Shown: positions 26,282 through 37,100 of the stretch, piece after piece
How the letters are laid out: every line of letters begins with the position of its first letter
Position numbering within the stretch: the stretch's first letter is position 1
Source: Monodelphis domestica
Taxonomy: Eukaryota; Chordata; Mammalia; Didelphimorphia; Didelphidae
NCBI RefSeq assembly: GCF_027887165.1
Contig: NC_077233.1
Location: forward strand, 184,015,114 to 184,079,113
Length of the DNA stretch: 64,000 nucleotides
Reading direction: 5' to 3'
Made by a program: the position numbers and the translations under genes
Notes under the pieces: model-generated
What the model was told of the DNA's origin: nothing
The model's database searches: none
The model's input: only the letters and a program-made list of their open reading frames with translations

Positions 26282-26605
26282 GAAGATGGGGGCATCTGGG
26301 TGGCTCAGTGGATTGAGAGCCAGGCTCAGAGAGGAGAGGTCCTGGGTTCAAATGTGGCCTCAGACACTTCCTAGCTGTGTAGCTGTGTGACCCTGGAGAG
26401 ACACTTAACCCCCACTCTTCAAGATGGAAGGTGGGGGGGGGGGGGGTAAGAGAAGGAGGAGGAGGAGGAGGAGGAGGAGGAGGAGGAAAAGAGCTAGGCA
26501 ATGGGGATTAAATGGCTCACCCAGGGTCACACAGCTGGGAAATTTCTACGGTCACATTTGAATCCTGGACCTTCTCCTCTATCCCTGAGCCACCTAGTTG
26601 CCCCT
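26282..26605. mobile_element. Inverted SINE pair around a (GGA)n run
   Basis: A plus SINE ('gggtggctcagtggattgag', 'cctgggttcaaatgtggcctc') runs to about 26424. A G-run (26427-26440) and (GGA)n (26453-26486) follow, then a reverse SINE (about 26490-26605, 'caatggggattaaatggctc', 'cacacagctgggaa', 'gagccacctagttgcccct'). A transcript could fold back on itself. Confidence 0.8.
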
Positions 26606-26744
26606 CAATAAGTCCTGTGTTTTTTAAGCATTTCTTTTGTGGGAGAAGAAATAAATTATTCTGTTCTACTTTGCATAGAGACCCTGTAAATCTCCTTTGG
26701 AAACATGCTAGATATGCTCCAACCTAAGCTCTGAGATTTTCCCA

Positions 26745-27190
26745 GGATTCCAAGGGGCAAAGAAGCCCCGTGTGAGGGGCGCCTGGCGGTGGCCCAGGGG
26801 GCCCCCCGGCCTCCTGCACCCTTAGGAGTGCAGCTGCGGCGAATCCCACTTTTATGAACCAAAGCCCTTTGGAAATAAAGGTGTCTCCTTCCTAAGTCGT
26901 TGGTTTCGTCAGTCTTGGTGTTTCTACACCAGGTCGTGGCCCCACTTCCTTGGGTCTGACAGGAAGAGGTGGCCTCGAGACAAGGGGAAGCCTCCTTGGG
27001 GAGCGGAGGGGACGGCGGCGCCCTGAAGAAATCCAGGGGGGAAGAGAAAAGAGGACCCCGGGCGCCCGTCACGTGGTCACGGGTTAGAGGAAGCAAAAGA
27101 GAGAACTGGTCTCAATTTACATCTAGCGCGGCCATGGGCGAGCTTTCAGTGGAAGTGAAAATGAAAAACGAACCATTAAGCGCAGGCCAT
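26745..27190. promoter_or_regulatory. GC-rich intronic patch with E-box and ETS-IRF motifs
   Basis: This CpG-bearing, repeat-free island in LITAF intron 1 includes CACGTG at 27070-27075 in the context gtcacgtggtcac. It also has GGAAGTGAAA at 27151-27160, an exact match to the ETS-IRF composite consensus GGAANNGAAA, overlapping GAAAATGAAA at 27157-27166, an ISRE-like GAAANNGAAA. Enhancer or alternative-promoter function is inferred, not shown. Confidence 0.45.
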
Positions 27191-27224
27191 CCCGTATCTA
27201 GGCTTGTGGCTGCCCAGCTCTGGG

Positions 27225-27388
27225 ACGCCTTTGGGGTTTTCTCGGCATAGACCGCTTCTCCAGCCCATTTTACAGATGGGGTGGATGAGGCAACCCGGGT
27301 AATAGGACCTGCCCAGAGTCACACGGCTAGAAGTGTCTGAAGTCTACGGTGAGACTTCCTCTGTGCCATCAAACTGCCCCCCCCCCGC
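27225..27388 (-). mobile_element. MAR1-like SINE, partial
   Basis: 'tttggggttttctcggcatag', 'cattttacagatgggg', 'gcccagagtcacacggctag', 'caaactgcccc'. Both ends are eroded. Confidence 0.75.
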
Positions 27389-27499
27389 ATAGGCACATAT
27401 AACATACGTGAAGAGGCATGTGTTCATGTGTGTTTACAACTAACATGTTCATGTGGTGTTGTTTGGAAAATCAAATGAAATCCTTGTTAATCATCCCAG

Positions 27500-27725
27500 A
27501 TTCTAGAGGCACCATGGACAGATCTAAGAGTCTGGAGGCAATAAGATGTGAGTTCAAATCTAGCTTCTGACACAGCTGGGCTCTCAGCAAGTCACTGAAC
27601 TTCTTCTGTCTGCCTCAGTTTCCTCAAATGGGGATAATGGCAACTACCTTGCAGGGTAGTTAGACTCAACCAGATAATATCTGCAAAACGTTTTGCACGG
27701 TGTCTGGCATGTAGTTTCCTTCCTT
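27500..27725 (+). mobile_element. MIR element
   Basis: 'ctagaggcaccatggacag', 'gtgagttcaaatctagcttc', 'tgcctcagtttcctcaaatgggg', then 'cacggtgtctggcatgtag'. Confidence 0.7.
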
Positions 27726-27925
27726 TCTAAGGCTCCCTCCTCTCCTCCAGAATTACCTTGTATGTAGTATTTTGTTTGTACTTTGTATTTTCTTATGGGT
27801 GCAGCTGTTGTTTCACTTAGAAGGAGGCAGGTTTCTCAAGAGTAGGGCCAGTATTTCTGATTTTGTATTCACAGTAACTGGTCCAGAGTAGGGACTTAAT
27901 CAACATTTGCTGATTGACAACACAA
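27726..27925 (+). mobile_element. L2 3' terminus
   Basis: 'ctcctccagaattaccttg', 'ggtttctcaagagtagggcc', 'gtagggacttaatcaacatttgctgattg' match the L2 end pattern. Confidence 0.6.
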
Positions 27926-28604
27926 ACCAGCTTTCACGCTCTCGTAACGTCGTCCGTGCGCTCAGCTGACTCCAAGAACATCACTAAATCAACTCCAGCG
28001 TCTCCCCGAGCACTTTACAAGATTCCGTGGCAAGTGATGCCTCTAAATGGTTCATTCTAGGGAATCCCAGCTGAAGAGAAAGCCTAGACCATGTGAGGGA
28101 GGAAACAAAGCAAGCAAGAGGCCAGGAAATGCAGAGGCGGTCAAAAAACGAAGGGAAAAGATACAAATCGCAATCTTCCAGAACCTCCAGAGCAGGCCAC
28201 TTTTGATCTTTGCTGAAAGGCCTGTTTCATGAACTTTATCCGTTTCTACGTTTTCCTTTTTGTGAGGTTGTGGCCCTCTACCTATTCATTTCTAGTTCAG
28301 TAGAGGAAAAAGAAAACTCAACTTTGTTCCTTTAAAAAAAGGCCAACGTTGCTTCTCTGAAATAGCTCGGAAATCATTTAACTCCTTGAATTCAATCCAT
28401 TTGTGATTCCAAACCCCTTGTTTTACAGAGGAGGATCCTGAGTTGCACAGAAATTAAATGACTTGTTCAGGTCCTATTGATGTTAGGTAGCAGGGCTGGG
28501 TTTTGAACCCGGCTCCTCTGACCCTACCATCTCTTTGCCTGACCCGGAATAGTCCCCAGTCACCTCCTCTACATCTTGGAATTCCTTCCTCCTTCCCTCC
28601 TTCC
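27926..28604. other. Intron 1 DNA with a reverse MIR scrap
   Basis: Mostly unrecognised. At about 28390-28545, 'ttttacagaggaggatcctgag', 'aaattaaatgacttg' and 'ttttgaacccggctcctctgac' fit a reverse MIR. Confidence 0.45.
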
Positions 28605-28757
28605 CTAGTAACAATTCTGAAAGACAAGGGCTAGGCAAATGAGGTACGTGATTTACCCAGGGTAACACAGTGAGGAGGTATCTGAGGTCACATTTGAACC
28701 CAGGTCCTCCTGTCTCCAGGCCCGGAGCTCTATCCATGTGCCAGCTAGCTGCTCTTC
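28605..28757 (-). mobile_element. tRNA-derived SINE, partial
   Basis: 'aaggctaggcaaat'-type sequence, 'cccagggtaacacag', 'tttgaacccaggtcctcctg', 'ctctatccatgtgccagctag'. Confidence 0.8.
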
Positions 28758-29021
28758 CAAAATTTAGCTCAAGGGTCCCGTTTCCCTGAGCTCCCCTGCC
28801 CCCAGCCTTCCCCTCCCACCCCCCTGCACCTTTCATCTAAACTTGCACAAGAGGACCAGCTGCTCTCTTCCCTTCCCTTTGTCACAGACTGGGGGGGGGG
28901 GTGCCCCCCACGTAGGAGCACGTGGATATGTGGCCTCACAGGGCACTCCCTTTAGAACAGAAATCCCTTCAGGATGGTGACTGTATTTGTGCTGATGCTC
29001 GACACCGCTGCTTGGCACACT
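28758..29021 (+). mobile_element. L2 3' remnant
   Basis: 'aagggtcccgtttccctgagc', CT-rich body, then 'gaaatcccttcaggatggtgactgtatttgt' and 'ctgcttggcacactg'. A 10-bp G-run lies at about 28891-28900. Confidence 0.5.
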
Positions 29022-29023
29022 GT

Positions 29024-29262
29024 CCCTTGTTCAGGAGTTCCAGTCATGTCAGACTCTGCAGAACTGGGATCTTCTAGGCAGATACTAGAGCACGGGGCCA
29101 TTTCCTTTTCCAGTTTATTTTAGAGAGGAGCAGCTGAGGCCAACAGTAAATGACTGGCTCAGGGTCACACGGTTAGCAAGTATCTGAGGCCAGATTTGAA
29201 CTCACAAAGAGGAGTCTTCCTAACTCCAGGGGCAGCTCTATCCAATGGTCTATCCAGGTCTA
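29024..29262 (-). mobile_element. MAR1-like SINE
   Basis: 'gttcaggagttccagtcatg', 'catttccttttccag', 'aaatgactggctcagggtcacac', 'ctgaggccagatttgaactca'. Confidence 0.85.
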
Positions 29263-29879
29263 GCTCCCCCAATGCCCCACCTCAGACATACTTTTGGTGG
29301 AATGACAGGCAAAAGCACGAGGAAGCCCAGAGAGGCAGAGGTGGGCTATCATACAAAGGACACGCAACAATTCAAGAGAACCTGGACCACAGAGGCAGCA
29401 CGCAGATGCTGGGTGAGAAACCAGCCCCTTTATCATGCCCGAGAACCTTGGAGGGAGGCTTCCTTTGGGAAGCGGAAGTCGAAAAATGTGAGTTTCTAAC
29501 TCAACAAACATCACTTTTAAGAGAAAGATGGCTAAAATGAACATTGACGGGGACTTACGGGCATAGAACGCCACCTCTACTCCCAGCCTCGCATGCTGGC
29601 AGGACCAGATTTATGGCTGGAGAAGAGCTTACTTAGAAGGGCTCTAGTCTAAGCACCCTCATCTTACAAGACTGAGCAACTGCAAACTGGGGTCTATGCC
29701 TGGGCTAGGTTTGCTAAGCCGAATTTTTTACTCTCATTGATACGCTCCTTTATTAAAGAATGGGTTTGCTACAGAGATGGAGAGAAGTTTGTATTCTGAA
29801 AAGATGGTATAAATAACAGTAAAAATCCAAACTTCAGATTAATTTCTTTTCTCACACTTAGTATCCTTTTCATAATAGC
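29263..29879. other. Unique intron 1 DNA
   Basis: No gene or repeat is recognised. Confidence 0.4.
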
Positions 29880-30345
29880 AATAATGATGGTTATAATATT
29901 AGCAACTAGCACCTACGCAGTGCTTTAAAGTTCACAAAATGCTTTTAGACATCTCATTGGATTCTCATAACAATCCCCACCTTCTAAAAAAATTCTTTTC
30001 ACTTTAAATTTATTTGTTACATTAAAATAACCAGGTAACTCCCAACCCCTCTCTCTTCCCCTCATTAGAGAAGGCATCATTTGACAAAAAGATATTTGTA
30101 TATGTAAAACTGTCTTGCTTATTTCTACTTATCAATTCTTTTTCTAGGTGGACATATATATCATTCTTCAAATAACATTTCTGTTGCTGTACATAATTGT
30201 TCTTTTGGTTCTGCTCATGTTACTCTTCATAAGATGAGGAAACTGAGTCACAGAGGGTCACACAGCTAGTAAATGTCTGAGGCCAGATTTGAACCCCAAT
30301 CTTCCTAACTCCGAGGACAACACTCTGGCCTTGCCACTTATTTGC
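29880..30345 (-). mobile_element. MIR split by an L1 3' fragment
   Basis: MIR parts (about 29895-29984, 'cagtgctttaaagttcacaaaatgc'; and about 30223-30345, 'gatgaggaaactgagtcac', 'cacacagctag') surround a reverse L1 tail (about 29985-30222, 'ataacatttctgttgctgtacataattg', 'ggttctgctcatgttac'). Confidence 0.65.
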
Positions 30346-31282
30346 CTCAAATAAAAGACAATGGCAGGAAAAAAATGGTAGACCAGCATAAAACACGCTG
30401 AAAGGCATGAAGGAAACAGACCCACTTTACAAAAGGCAGAGTAAGTGTTGGGGTACTGGGACAAATAAGATTGGCTGGCTTGGGTGGAATCTTATTATGG
30501 AGAGAGGAAAAGGAAATTGGAAATGAGTAAGTGGAAGAATAGTCATTCATCCATTTGGGGCTCTGCTCAAGTTTTCCATTTAAGTAACCAAGAGCCAAAG
30601 AACATCTTAATAAATACCACCAAAACGGCTAAGTGCTCTTGCCAAGGATGCCAGTGCAGCCTCTGAAAATAAGACTCCAGAATATCCGGAAGATACCACC
30701 CACATGAGAACACCCCAATAGTTCTAAGGCAATGTAAACACATATCTAAGTTAGAACAGGCTTTAGTCCAGTGTCTTCCTCAGATGGCTCCAAATGTATA
30801 TAAAAACAAAACAGAAGCCAGAATCTAGAATGATTGTTCTAGATAACCATGATTTCCAGAGAACTAAATGTTTACTCCCTTTAACATCCCATTAATTATA
30901 TATATATATAAAACCAAAAACCTTAATTCAGATAAGAAAAATCAGGGCATATGAAAAATAAATACACAATGATTTGGCAGTCCCTAACAGCTGCTTCAAG
31001 AGGTAGCCTGGAACAATAAATAGGCAAAGGGGCCAGCCTAGGAGTCAGGAAAAACTGAGTTCAAGTCCTGCCTCCCACCTTCCACCCATATAAGCCCCTT
31101 ACAGTATTCCAGGCATATTAATAAGTGCTAATAATTACTTGTTGACTGACATTCACTCCCTATCCAAAGCAACTCTATAAATTTACAAATTAAATAGAAT
31201 TTATCAGCCTACTTTGGTTGAAGGAGTTTACACACTGGGAGTTTATTAAGAAATCATGGGTTCACCCTGGCCTATAGCCAAA
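30346..31282. other. Unique intron 1 DNA
   Basis: Mostly unrecognised. Possible SINE head scrap at 31018-31080 ('gcctaggagtcaggaaaaactgagttc'). Confidence 0.4.
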
Positions 31283-31468
31283 TTTTTTTTTTTATCCCTT
31301 ACTTTCTGTTTTAGTAACAGCTCTAAGACAGAAAAGTAAGGGACAAAAGGGGTTAAGTGACTTGCCCAGAGTCACATTGCTAGGAAGTATCTGAGGCCAG
31401 ATTGGAAACCCAAGTCTTCCAGACTCCAGTCCTGGCTCTCTATCCACTGCACCACCTTCCTGGCCCAC
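31283..31468 (-). mobile_element. tRNA-derived SINE
   Basis: T-run, then 'atcccttactttctgtttt', 'ggttaagtgacttgcccagag', 'ctctctatccactgcaccacc'. Confidence 0.85.
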
Positions 31469-31679
31469 CTTTTTTTTTTTCCAACAAACTATTTGGAAGA
31501 CTTTAGCTTTGGAAGGATCAACTCTCAGCATCTGAACAAAGAAATATTTTCTAAAAAATCCTCACTAGTTGTCAGAGACACAATAAGGTAGATAAGGTAC
31601 TGATTTAGTCCTGCTAGAGGGGGCTCTATCTACCAATAGCAAAGCAGCTAATGATTTCTTGACTTGCCTTAATAATGTC

Positions 31680-32400
31680 CTCTTTAAGGAGCTAAGATGG
31701 CAGTGTGGTAGCAGGAGCCTTTTGAATCTCCTTCCAACTGATCATTACAAAGTGTTTCAAAAGGACAAAAATCAAAATCAGACAAGTAAAGGGGCTCTCC
31801 CACTGGAGGAAGCTTCAAAGGTAGGCAGTGGGGGGGGGGGGGGGGGCGGAATTTCCACTCTATAAGGGGATGAAACTACATTTATCAAAAAGTCCAGAGG
31901 AATGGCGGGGCAATCTCTAAATTCTCTAAATTCTCTGGAGCTGGTGGAAAGCACCACAGACTTAGCCCTGCAGGCAGTGCAAGGTCTTCACAGTGACTAG
32001 AGGCTTGGGCCAAAACAAGGCTGGCCACAGCCTAGGCAGGAGGGCCAGGAAAGATAGCCTCAGGTCAAACCCTAGTAAAGCACCACACAAAGAACATTCA
32101 CAGAGTTGCCTGCCCTCATTCAGGCTTCAGACTGGGAAGGGAAGATACTACCAAAACAAATCCCTGCAAGACAGAAGCTAAGAGTAATCAATGTATAGGA
32201 ATCCCATTCTACTAGTGGCAAAAAAAGAAAATAATAATAAACAGCAGCAGCAGCAAAAAAAAGCTCTTGACCCAGGATAATGTCTATAGAGAAAAAGAGC
32301 AAAATACAGAAGCAACAACAGAGAGTGAAAAGCAAGCAAAAACATCCAAACTTTCCAAAAAATAATTCCCTCTTTCAAAAAGTGGAGGAACTAATGAAAG
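31680..32400 (+). mobile_element. L1 5'-end fragment (5'UTR)
   Basis: It begins 'aaggagctaagatggcagtg', which resembles the aagatggc-type start of L1 5'UTRs. It runs through 'gagctggtggaaagcacc' to 'agaagcaacaacagagagtg' and 'caagcaaaaacatccaaac', which I recall from marsupial L1 leader regions. There is a 17-bp G-run at about 31830-31846. No ORF2 follows, so this is a 3'-deleted or recombined copy. Confidence 0.55.
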
Positions 32401-32634
32401 GCCATTCAACTCTTCATCGGTTGCTCCAATAAAATGATGAAAACCTTTGGAGGGAAGGACAGAAGGAGCTATTCATTTTAATAGTCAGTGTTAAAGAAGC
32501 AAGATGCAGAATCTGAGTTCAAATAATAGCTCTCACACATCACTTAAAACCTCAGGACATCAATAAAAAGGGGCAGGGTAATTAGATGACCTCCCATGGG
32601 GTTCCTTTGAACTCTACATTTATCATCCAATGAA

Positions 32635-32863
32635 AGAGAAGCTCCAGGGGGCAGCTGAGTAGCTCAGTGGATTGAGAGACAGGCCTAGAGATGGGAGGTC
32701 CTAGGTTCAAATCTGGTCTCAGCCACTTCCCAGCTGTGTGACTCTGGGCAAGTCACTTAACCCCCATTGCCTAGCCCTTACCACTCTTCTGCCTTGGAAC
32801 CAATACATAGTATTGAGTCTAAGACAGAAGGTAAGGGCTTAAAAAAAAAATAGAGAAGCTCCA
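32635..32863 (+). mobile_element. tRNA-derived SINE with perfect target duplication
   Basis: The SINE runs from about 32647 to 32851 and is complete, with an A10 tail. It is flanked by the 12-bp duplication agagaagctcca at 32635-32646 and 32852-32863. The identical duplication suggests a fairly recent insertion. Confidence 0.93.
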
Positions 32864-33424
32864 CCTTTGATAGCAAGCTAACAGACTGAAGAGTGCAGAT
32901 TGAAGCATATTTTCTTTCTTTTCTTTTTTTGGAATATGGCAAATACAGGAAATTATTTTGCATGACCATACATATTTGTGATGGGTTTTGTTTTTCATGT
33001 CCTCTCAGTGGGTGGGGGAGGAGGAGGGAAAAGGGAAAGAATTTGGAACTGAAAATGAGATTTTTTTCTTTTTTAGTGAAGAATGCCAGAGTAGTCTGAC
33101 AGGCTCTCTAAGTTTAAGAAAAACAGATTTCAAAGGGTTCAGAAGGATAGAGTGGATCCCAGGAACTAACTAAAGAGGAAGTCAGCCCAGGAGAGATAAG
33201 CTCAAGAATTAAATTGTAAAGACACAAAAGGAAATCATTGTGATGAGGAAAAAAAAGAGTTGTCTAAAAAGCCTGAGATCCAATCCAGTCCCTAGCACTA
33301 ACTGCCCTCCACCTGATGTGCTATAGACATTCCAACTCAACACAGCCACAATATACTCCACCTGCTCCCAACCAACACTCCTATTTCTATGGAGGGTACT
33401 ACCGTTTCTACAGCTTACAAAAAT

Positions 33425-33570
33425 TGAAGCACCAGTCAATAAAAATATACCAAGTGACTACTCCAGTGTCCAAAGGCAGGCCTTGCTCTCAAGGAAAACA
33501 ACATACAAACAATTAGGTACAAAGCAGCTACATACAGGATAAATTGGAAACAATTGATGAAGGTAGGTAC
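33425..33570 (+). repeat. Old LINE-like repeat (CR1/L3-type?)
   Basis: 'aaaggcaggccttgctctcaaggaaaacaacatacaaacaattag' order, seen here in shorter words: 'ccttgctctcaagg', 'acaacatacaaacaattag', 'acaggataaattgg'. Family tentative. Confidence 0.4.
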
Positions 33571-33589
33571 TAAAATACTCAGGACCTGC

Positions 33590-34420
33590 ATAATTAGGTT
33601 GATCACCCAGAATCCATCTTTGATGGTCACCATCGACCAATCCAGGACCACCATATCTATCACTTTCACCTTCTCAACATCTCTATCATTCTGACTTCCA
33701 AGATCACTTCCAGTTTGGTCTCTCTGCCTTGCCTCCCCTCTCTCTGATCCATCTTCCATACTGCAGCCAAATTGATATTGCTACAGCACCCACATAGCTG
33801 TGTTGCTCTCCTCAAAACCTCTGGTGGCTCACAGCATCTAGAATGAAATATCAACTCCCGTGTTTGTATTTAAGCCCCTTCACAATCTGGCTAGTCTCTT
33901 CTCAAGATCATTATATAGAACTCATCCCACCCACTGTAGCCTCCAGTGAAATTAGTCCATGTCATTCAACTTCCTCCTTTTTGGCCTTTGCACAGACAAT
34001 CCCCACCTATGTCTGGAATGCATTCCCACCTCATCCATATCTCTCAGAACTCCTTTTTGGCTCTCTCACAGTCCACCTGTCCTCATAGCACCTATGGGGT
34101 TGGAGATCAGAAAATCAGGCTTTGGAATTGGGGGAAAAAAGTGGGGGAGAGGGAATAGATTCCCAGAGGAAGCCTTAGGAATTTACCTTTCAAAACTCAG
34201 TCCCTGCTGTTCCTTCCAAAGACTTCAAATTCTCCTAGATGTTCGTGCCATCCAAGTGTATTTATCTGGCATGGTATATGCCCTACAATGACTTATCTAT
34301 GAACTCCTATCCTCCTCTTGGTTAAAGAGGATTTCATTTCTCTAACTGTATCCCCAGGACTTCACATAGTGCCTGAGAGTAGGAAGTAACTTAATGTTTG
34401 TTGATTGACTGACATCTTTT
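33590..34420 (+). mobile_element. L2 LINE 3' region
   Basis: It matches the L2 3' order: 'ctctggtggctcacagcatc', 'tatttaagccccttcacaatctgg', 'tttggcctttgcacagac', 'tgtctggaatgcattcccacc', and the terminus 'tccccaggacttcacatag...ttgattgactg'. A block at 34092-34190 interrupts the usual order and recurs at 34873-34978. Confidence 0.75.
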
Positions 34421-34612
34421 TAAATACTGCCCTGACTTACTAAACAGAGTAAAAATCAACACAATTTAAACTTCTTTTTGATATCAGTCCCCATTCTTAT
34501 CTCTTATTATACTAGTTATGCTTATATACTTATATAGTGGTACTCAGAAAATGACTACATTAAATTGTCTCCCTATTGCAATATTTTGAAATTATATGTG
34601 ATTTTTCTTTTT

Positions 34613-34764
34613 TAAAAATATATCTGCCCAGTGGAATTGCTCATTGGCTATGGGAGGGGGATGGGAAGAGGCGAGGGAAAGAACATGAATCATGTAACTA
34701 TGGAAAAACATTCTAAATTAAACTTAACTAAAAATATAAAATAATTTTTAAAGTATATCTGCTA
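34613..34764 (+). mobile_element. L1 3'UTR insertion with target duplication
   Basis: Body about 34628-34746: 'cccagtggaattgctcattggc' to 'tggaaaaacattctaaatt', closely matching the 3' end of the L1 at 55489-56996. It is flanked by ttaaaaatatatctgcc and tttaaagtatatctgct, an imperfect duplication. It is a 5'-truncated insertion of about 120 bp. Confidence 0.75.
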
Positions 34765-35357
34765 TAAGGATAAAGGGGGGAAAATATATCTGCCTTTACT
34801 AGTTTTTCTATGGTTCTCCTTCCTGGTTCTCTCACGGTCCTTATTGTCAATGCAGTTCCACCTTTCCTCCTCTTACTGCCTATGGGGTTGGAGATCAGAA
34901 AACAAGGCTTTGGAATTGGGGAGGGGGGGAGGGGGGAAAGGGAATAGCTTCCCAGAGGAAGCCTTAGAGACTTTCCTTGGACTTAAGGACAGGTGCCCTT
35001 AGTCCTTGAACTTTATATCATCTGCTTGGGCAGTTCAATGCTCCCTTTTTGTTTTGATGACTTCCTTGTTCTCTGTTATGTTCTACATAAATACAGTGGC
35101 CAGTGGCTAAGATGTAAATATTACTGCATCGATTATTAAGGGTTCGATTATTGCCGAGTTCGCACATTTGGGGGAAAAAAGTGGAAATAAATGAACACTT
35201 AACATTGAAGGTACAAGAAGAAATAAAGAAATATATCAACTCCCTCAATAACTAAGAGACCAATAGGAGAGAATAATAATAATAATATCAGAAGTTTTCT
35301 GGGTTGCATGTCTGGTTTACTTATTTTCATTGTCACTAGTCTAAGGATAGGGGAGGA
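34765..35357. other. Intron DNA with a duplicated block
   Basis: 34873-34978 repeats the block at 34092-34190 ('atggggttggagatcagaaa', 'aggctttggaattggg', 'cccagaggaagcctta'). The remainder is unrecognised. Short (AAT)n at 35274-35288. Confidence 0.6.
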
Positions 35358-35602
35358 TGGAGCAGCTAAGTGGTACAGTGTTGGACCTGAAAGTCAGAAA
35401 GACTCATTTTCCTGAATTCAAATCTGGCTTCAGATACTTATTAGCTGCATGACCCTGGGAAAGGCACTTATCCCTGTTTGCCTCCGTTTCCTCATCTCTC
35501 AAATGAGTGGGAGAGGAAAATAGTCAACTATGCCTATATATTTGCCAAGAAAACCCCAAATGGGATAAAAGTCAGACATTTCTGAAAACACTTAACATCA
35601 AA
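35358..35602 (+). mobile_element. MAR1-like SINE
   Basis: 'ggagcagctaagtggtacagtg', 'attagctgcatgaccctggg', 'tttcctcatctctcaaatg', 'gccaagaaaaccccaaatgg'. A short deletion lies near the head. Confidence 0.85.
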
Positions 35603-36639
35603 AATTAAAAAATAAAAATCAACAATTTTTTTAATCCTTTAAATGTAAAAAGCTGACATTTATTGTGGGCAATTTAAGTTGGATAAAAGCTATTAATCCG
35701 AAATTGTACTAAACACTACTGCTTAACTTACTCTTTGATTTGTCCAATCTAATTCCTTACCCCTTCAAGTTTTCATTGAGAAATCAAGCCCTTGGTTATC
35801 CACTATATTACATCCCTTCCTAAGTCTTGGGACATTTTTTTCTCCAAATAATTTTCATTGTTTCCTCCAGGGAAGGGACTTTTTTTACTGTTATCTGACA
35901 CATAGTAATAACCTCAAAAGATGATAAATTTAGAGCTGGAAGGAACTTCAGAGGACTTCTAGTCTAGAATTTTACAGGTGATTTGCTCAAAGAGGAAGTA
36001 AGCAATGCTAGATTAGAAGCATATTCTTTATGATTCTAAATCTAGAGGCCCTTCCATCACAATAGGCTAATGCCTTGGACTTTTTGGAAATCTTTATCAT
36101 ATTTCTGATGGCAGTTTTAAAAAAACAAAATATGAGACAGAATGAGAGACACAAGCTTCAGGGATGACAAAGGTGAAAAAATATGTCAAGAGAATTTTCA
36201 GGAGAAAATATGGTAGCTTTTAAGTTTAAAAAATTATCCCCTTCTGCCTTCTCCCCAAAAATTACAGTCTGGAATGTTAATTTCTGAGGTTATATATATT
36301 ATTTCAAGTTCCTGGTGGCAATCTCTATGGAAAAGATAATTAAATCTTTCAAAATACATACTAATCTATGCATATAATTGTTTTCTATCCTCACCAACCT
36401 ACATGGGAACATATCATGTAGGAGAAGACATGAAGTAGCTTTATAACCACCAACCTAAACCTTAAAGATAAATTTTTAGAAACTAAAAAGGAAACCACTA
36501 AAATGTTAAGTCCATGACCACATGAGAATAAGCCTATTGGTTAAGTTTCTCAGTAAACATTATATCACAGATAATTTGTTTCATAAGTTTCCTTATCTCT
36601 ATAATGGAAAGTTTGCTAAGGAAGTCAAAGACAAGGAAA
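35603..36639. other. Intron 1 DNA with a repeat scrap
   Basis: Mostly unrecognised. At about 35925-36065, 'gataaatttagagctggaagga' and 'aggcccttccatcac' belong to a MIR/CORE-like family also seen at 39105 and 53135. Confidence 0.45.
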
Positions 36640-37100
36640 GGTCTCACCTATACAAAAATATAATCTATAGCAGCATTCTCTGTGGTTCAGATAAAAAATG
36701 GAAACAAAGTGAGTAGCCATAGTTTTAGGAACGATCAAATGAACTGGGATAAGAATGTAATGGTATATTATTTGTTCTGTTAGAAATGATGGATATAAAG
36801 AATTCGGAAAAACTTGGGAGGACTTATATGAATCGATGAAGAATGAAGCCAGAATAATTATAGAATAATTAGTGAACACAAAAAAATGCAAAGGGGGGAA
36901 AAAAACCCAACAACACTACAACTGAGCAATTCATTCATTGATTTTGACTTCAAAGGGCTGAAGACTAAGCATCCTTTACTCCTGTTCAAGAGAGGTAGAA
37001 TGAAGCATATGGTATCAGACCTGGCCAGTGTTTGGTCTGTTTTACTTAGCTACCACTTCCTGGTTATAAGAATTCGATGTGGAAGAAGGTGGGAAGAGTC
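36640..37100 (+). mobile_element. L1 ORF2 end and 3'UTR, old copy
   Basis: 'gcagcattctctgtggttcag', 'aaaatggaaacaaagtgagtag', 'gaatgtaatggtatattattt', 'ttgggaggacttatatgaa', then a 3'UTR-like tail ('ccagtgtttggtctgttttact'). The reading frame is destroyed. Confidence 0.6.
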
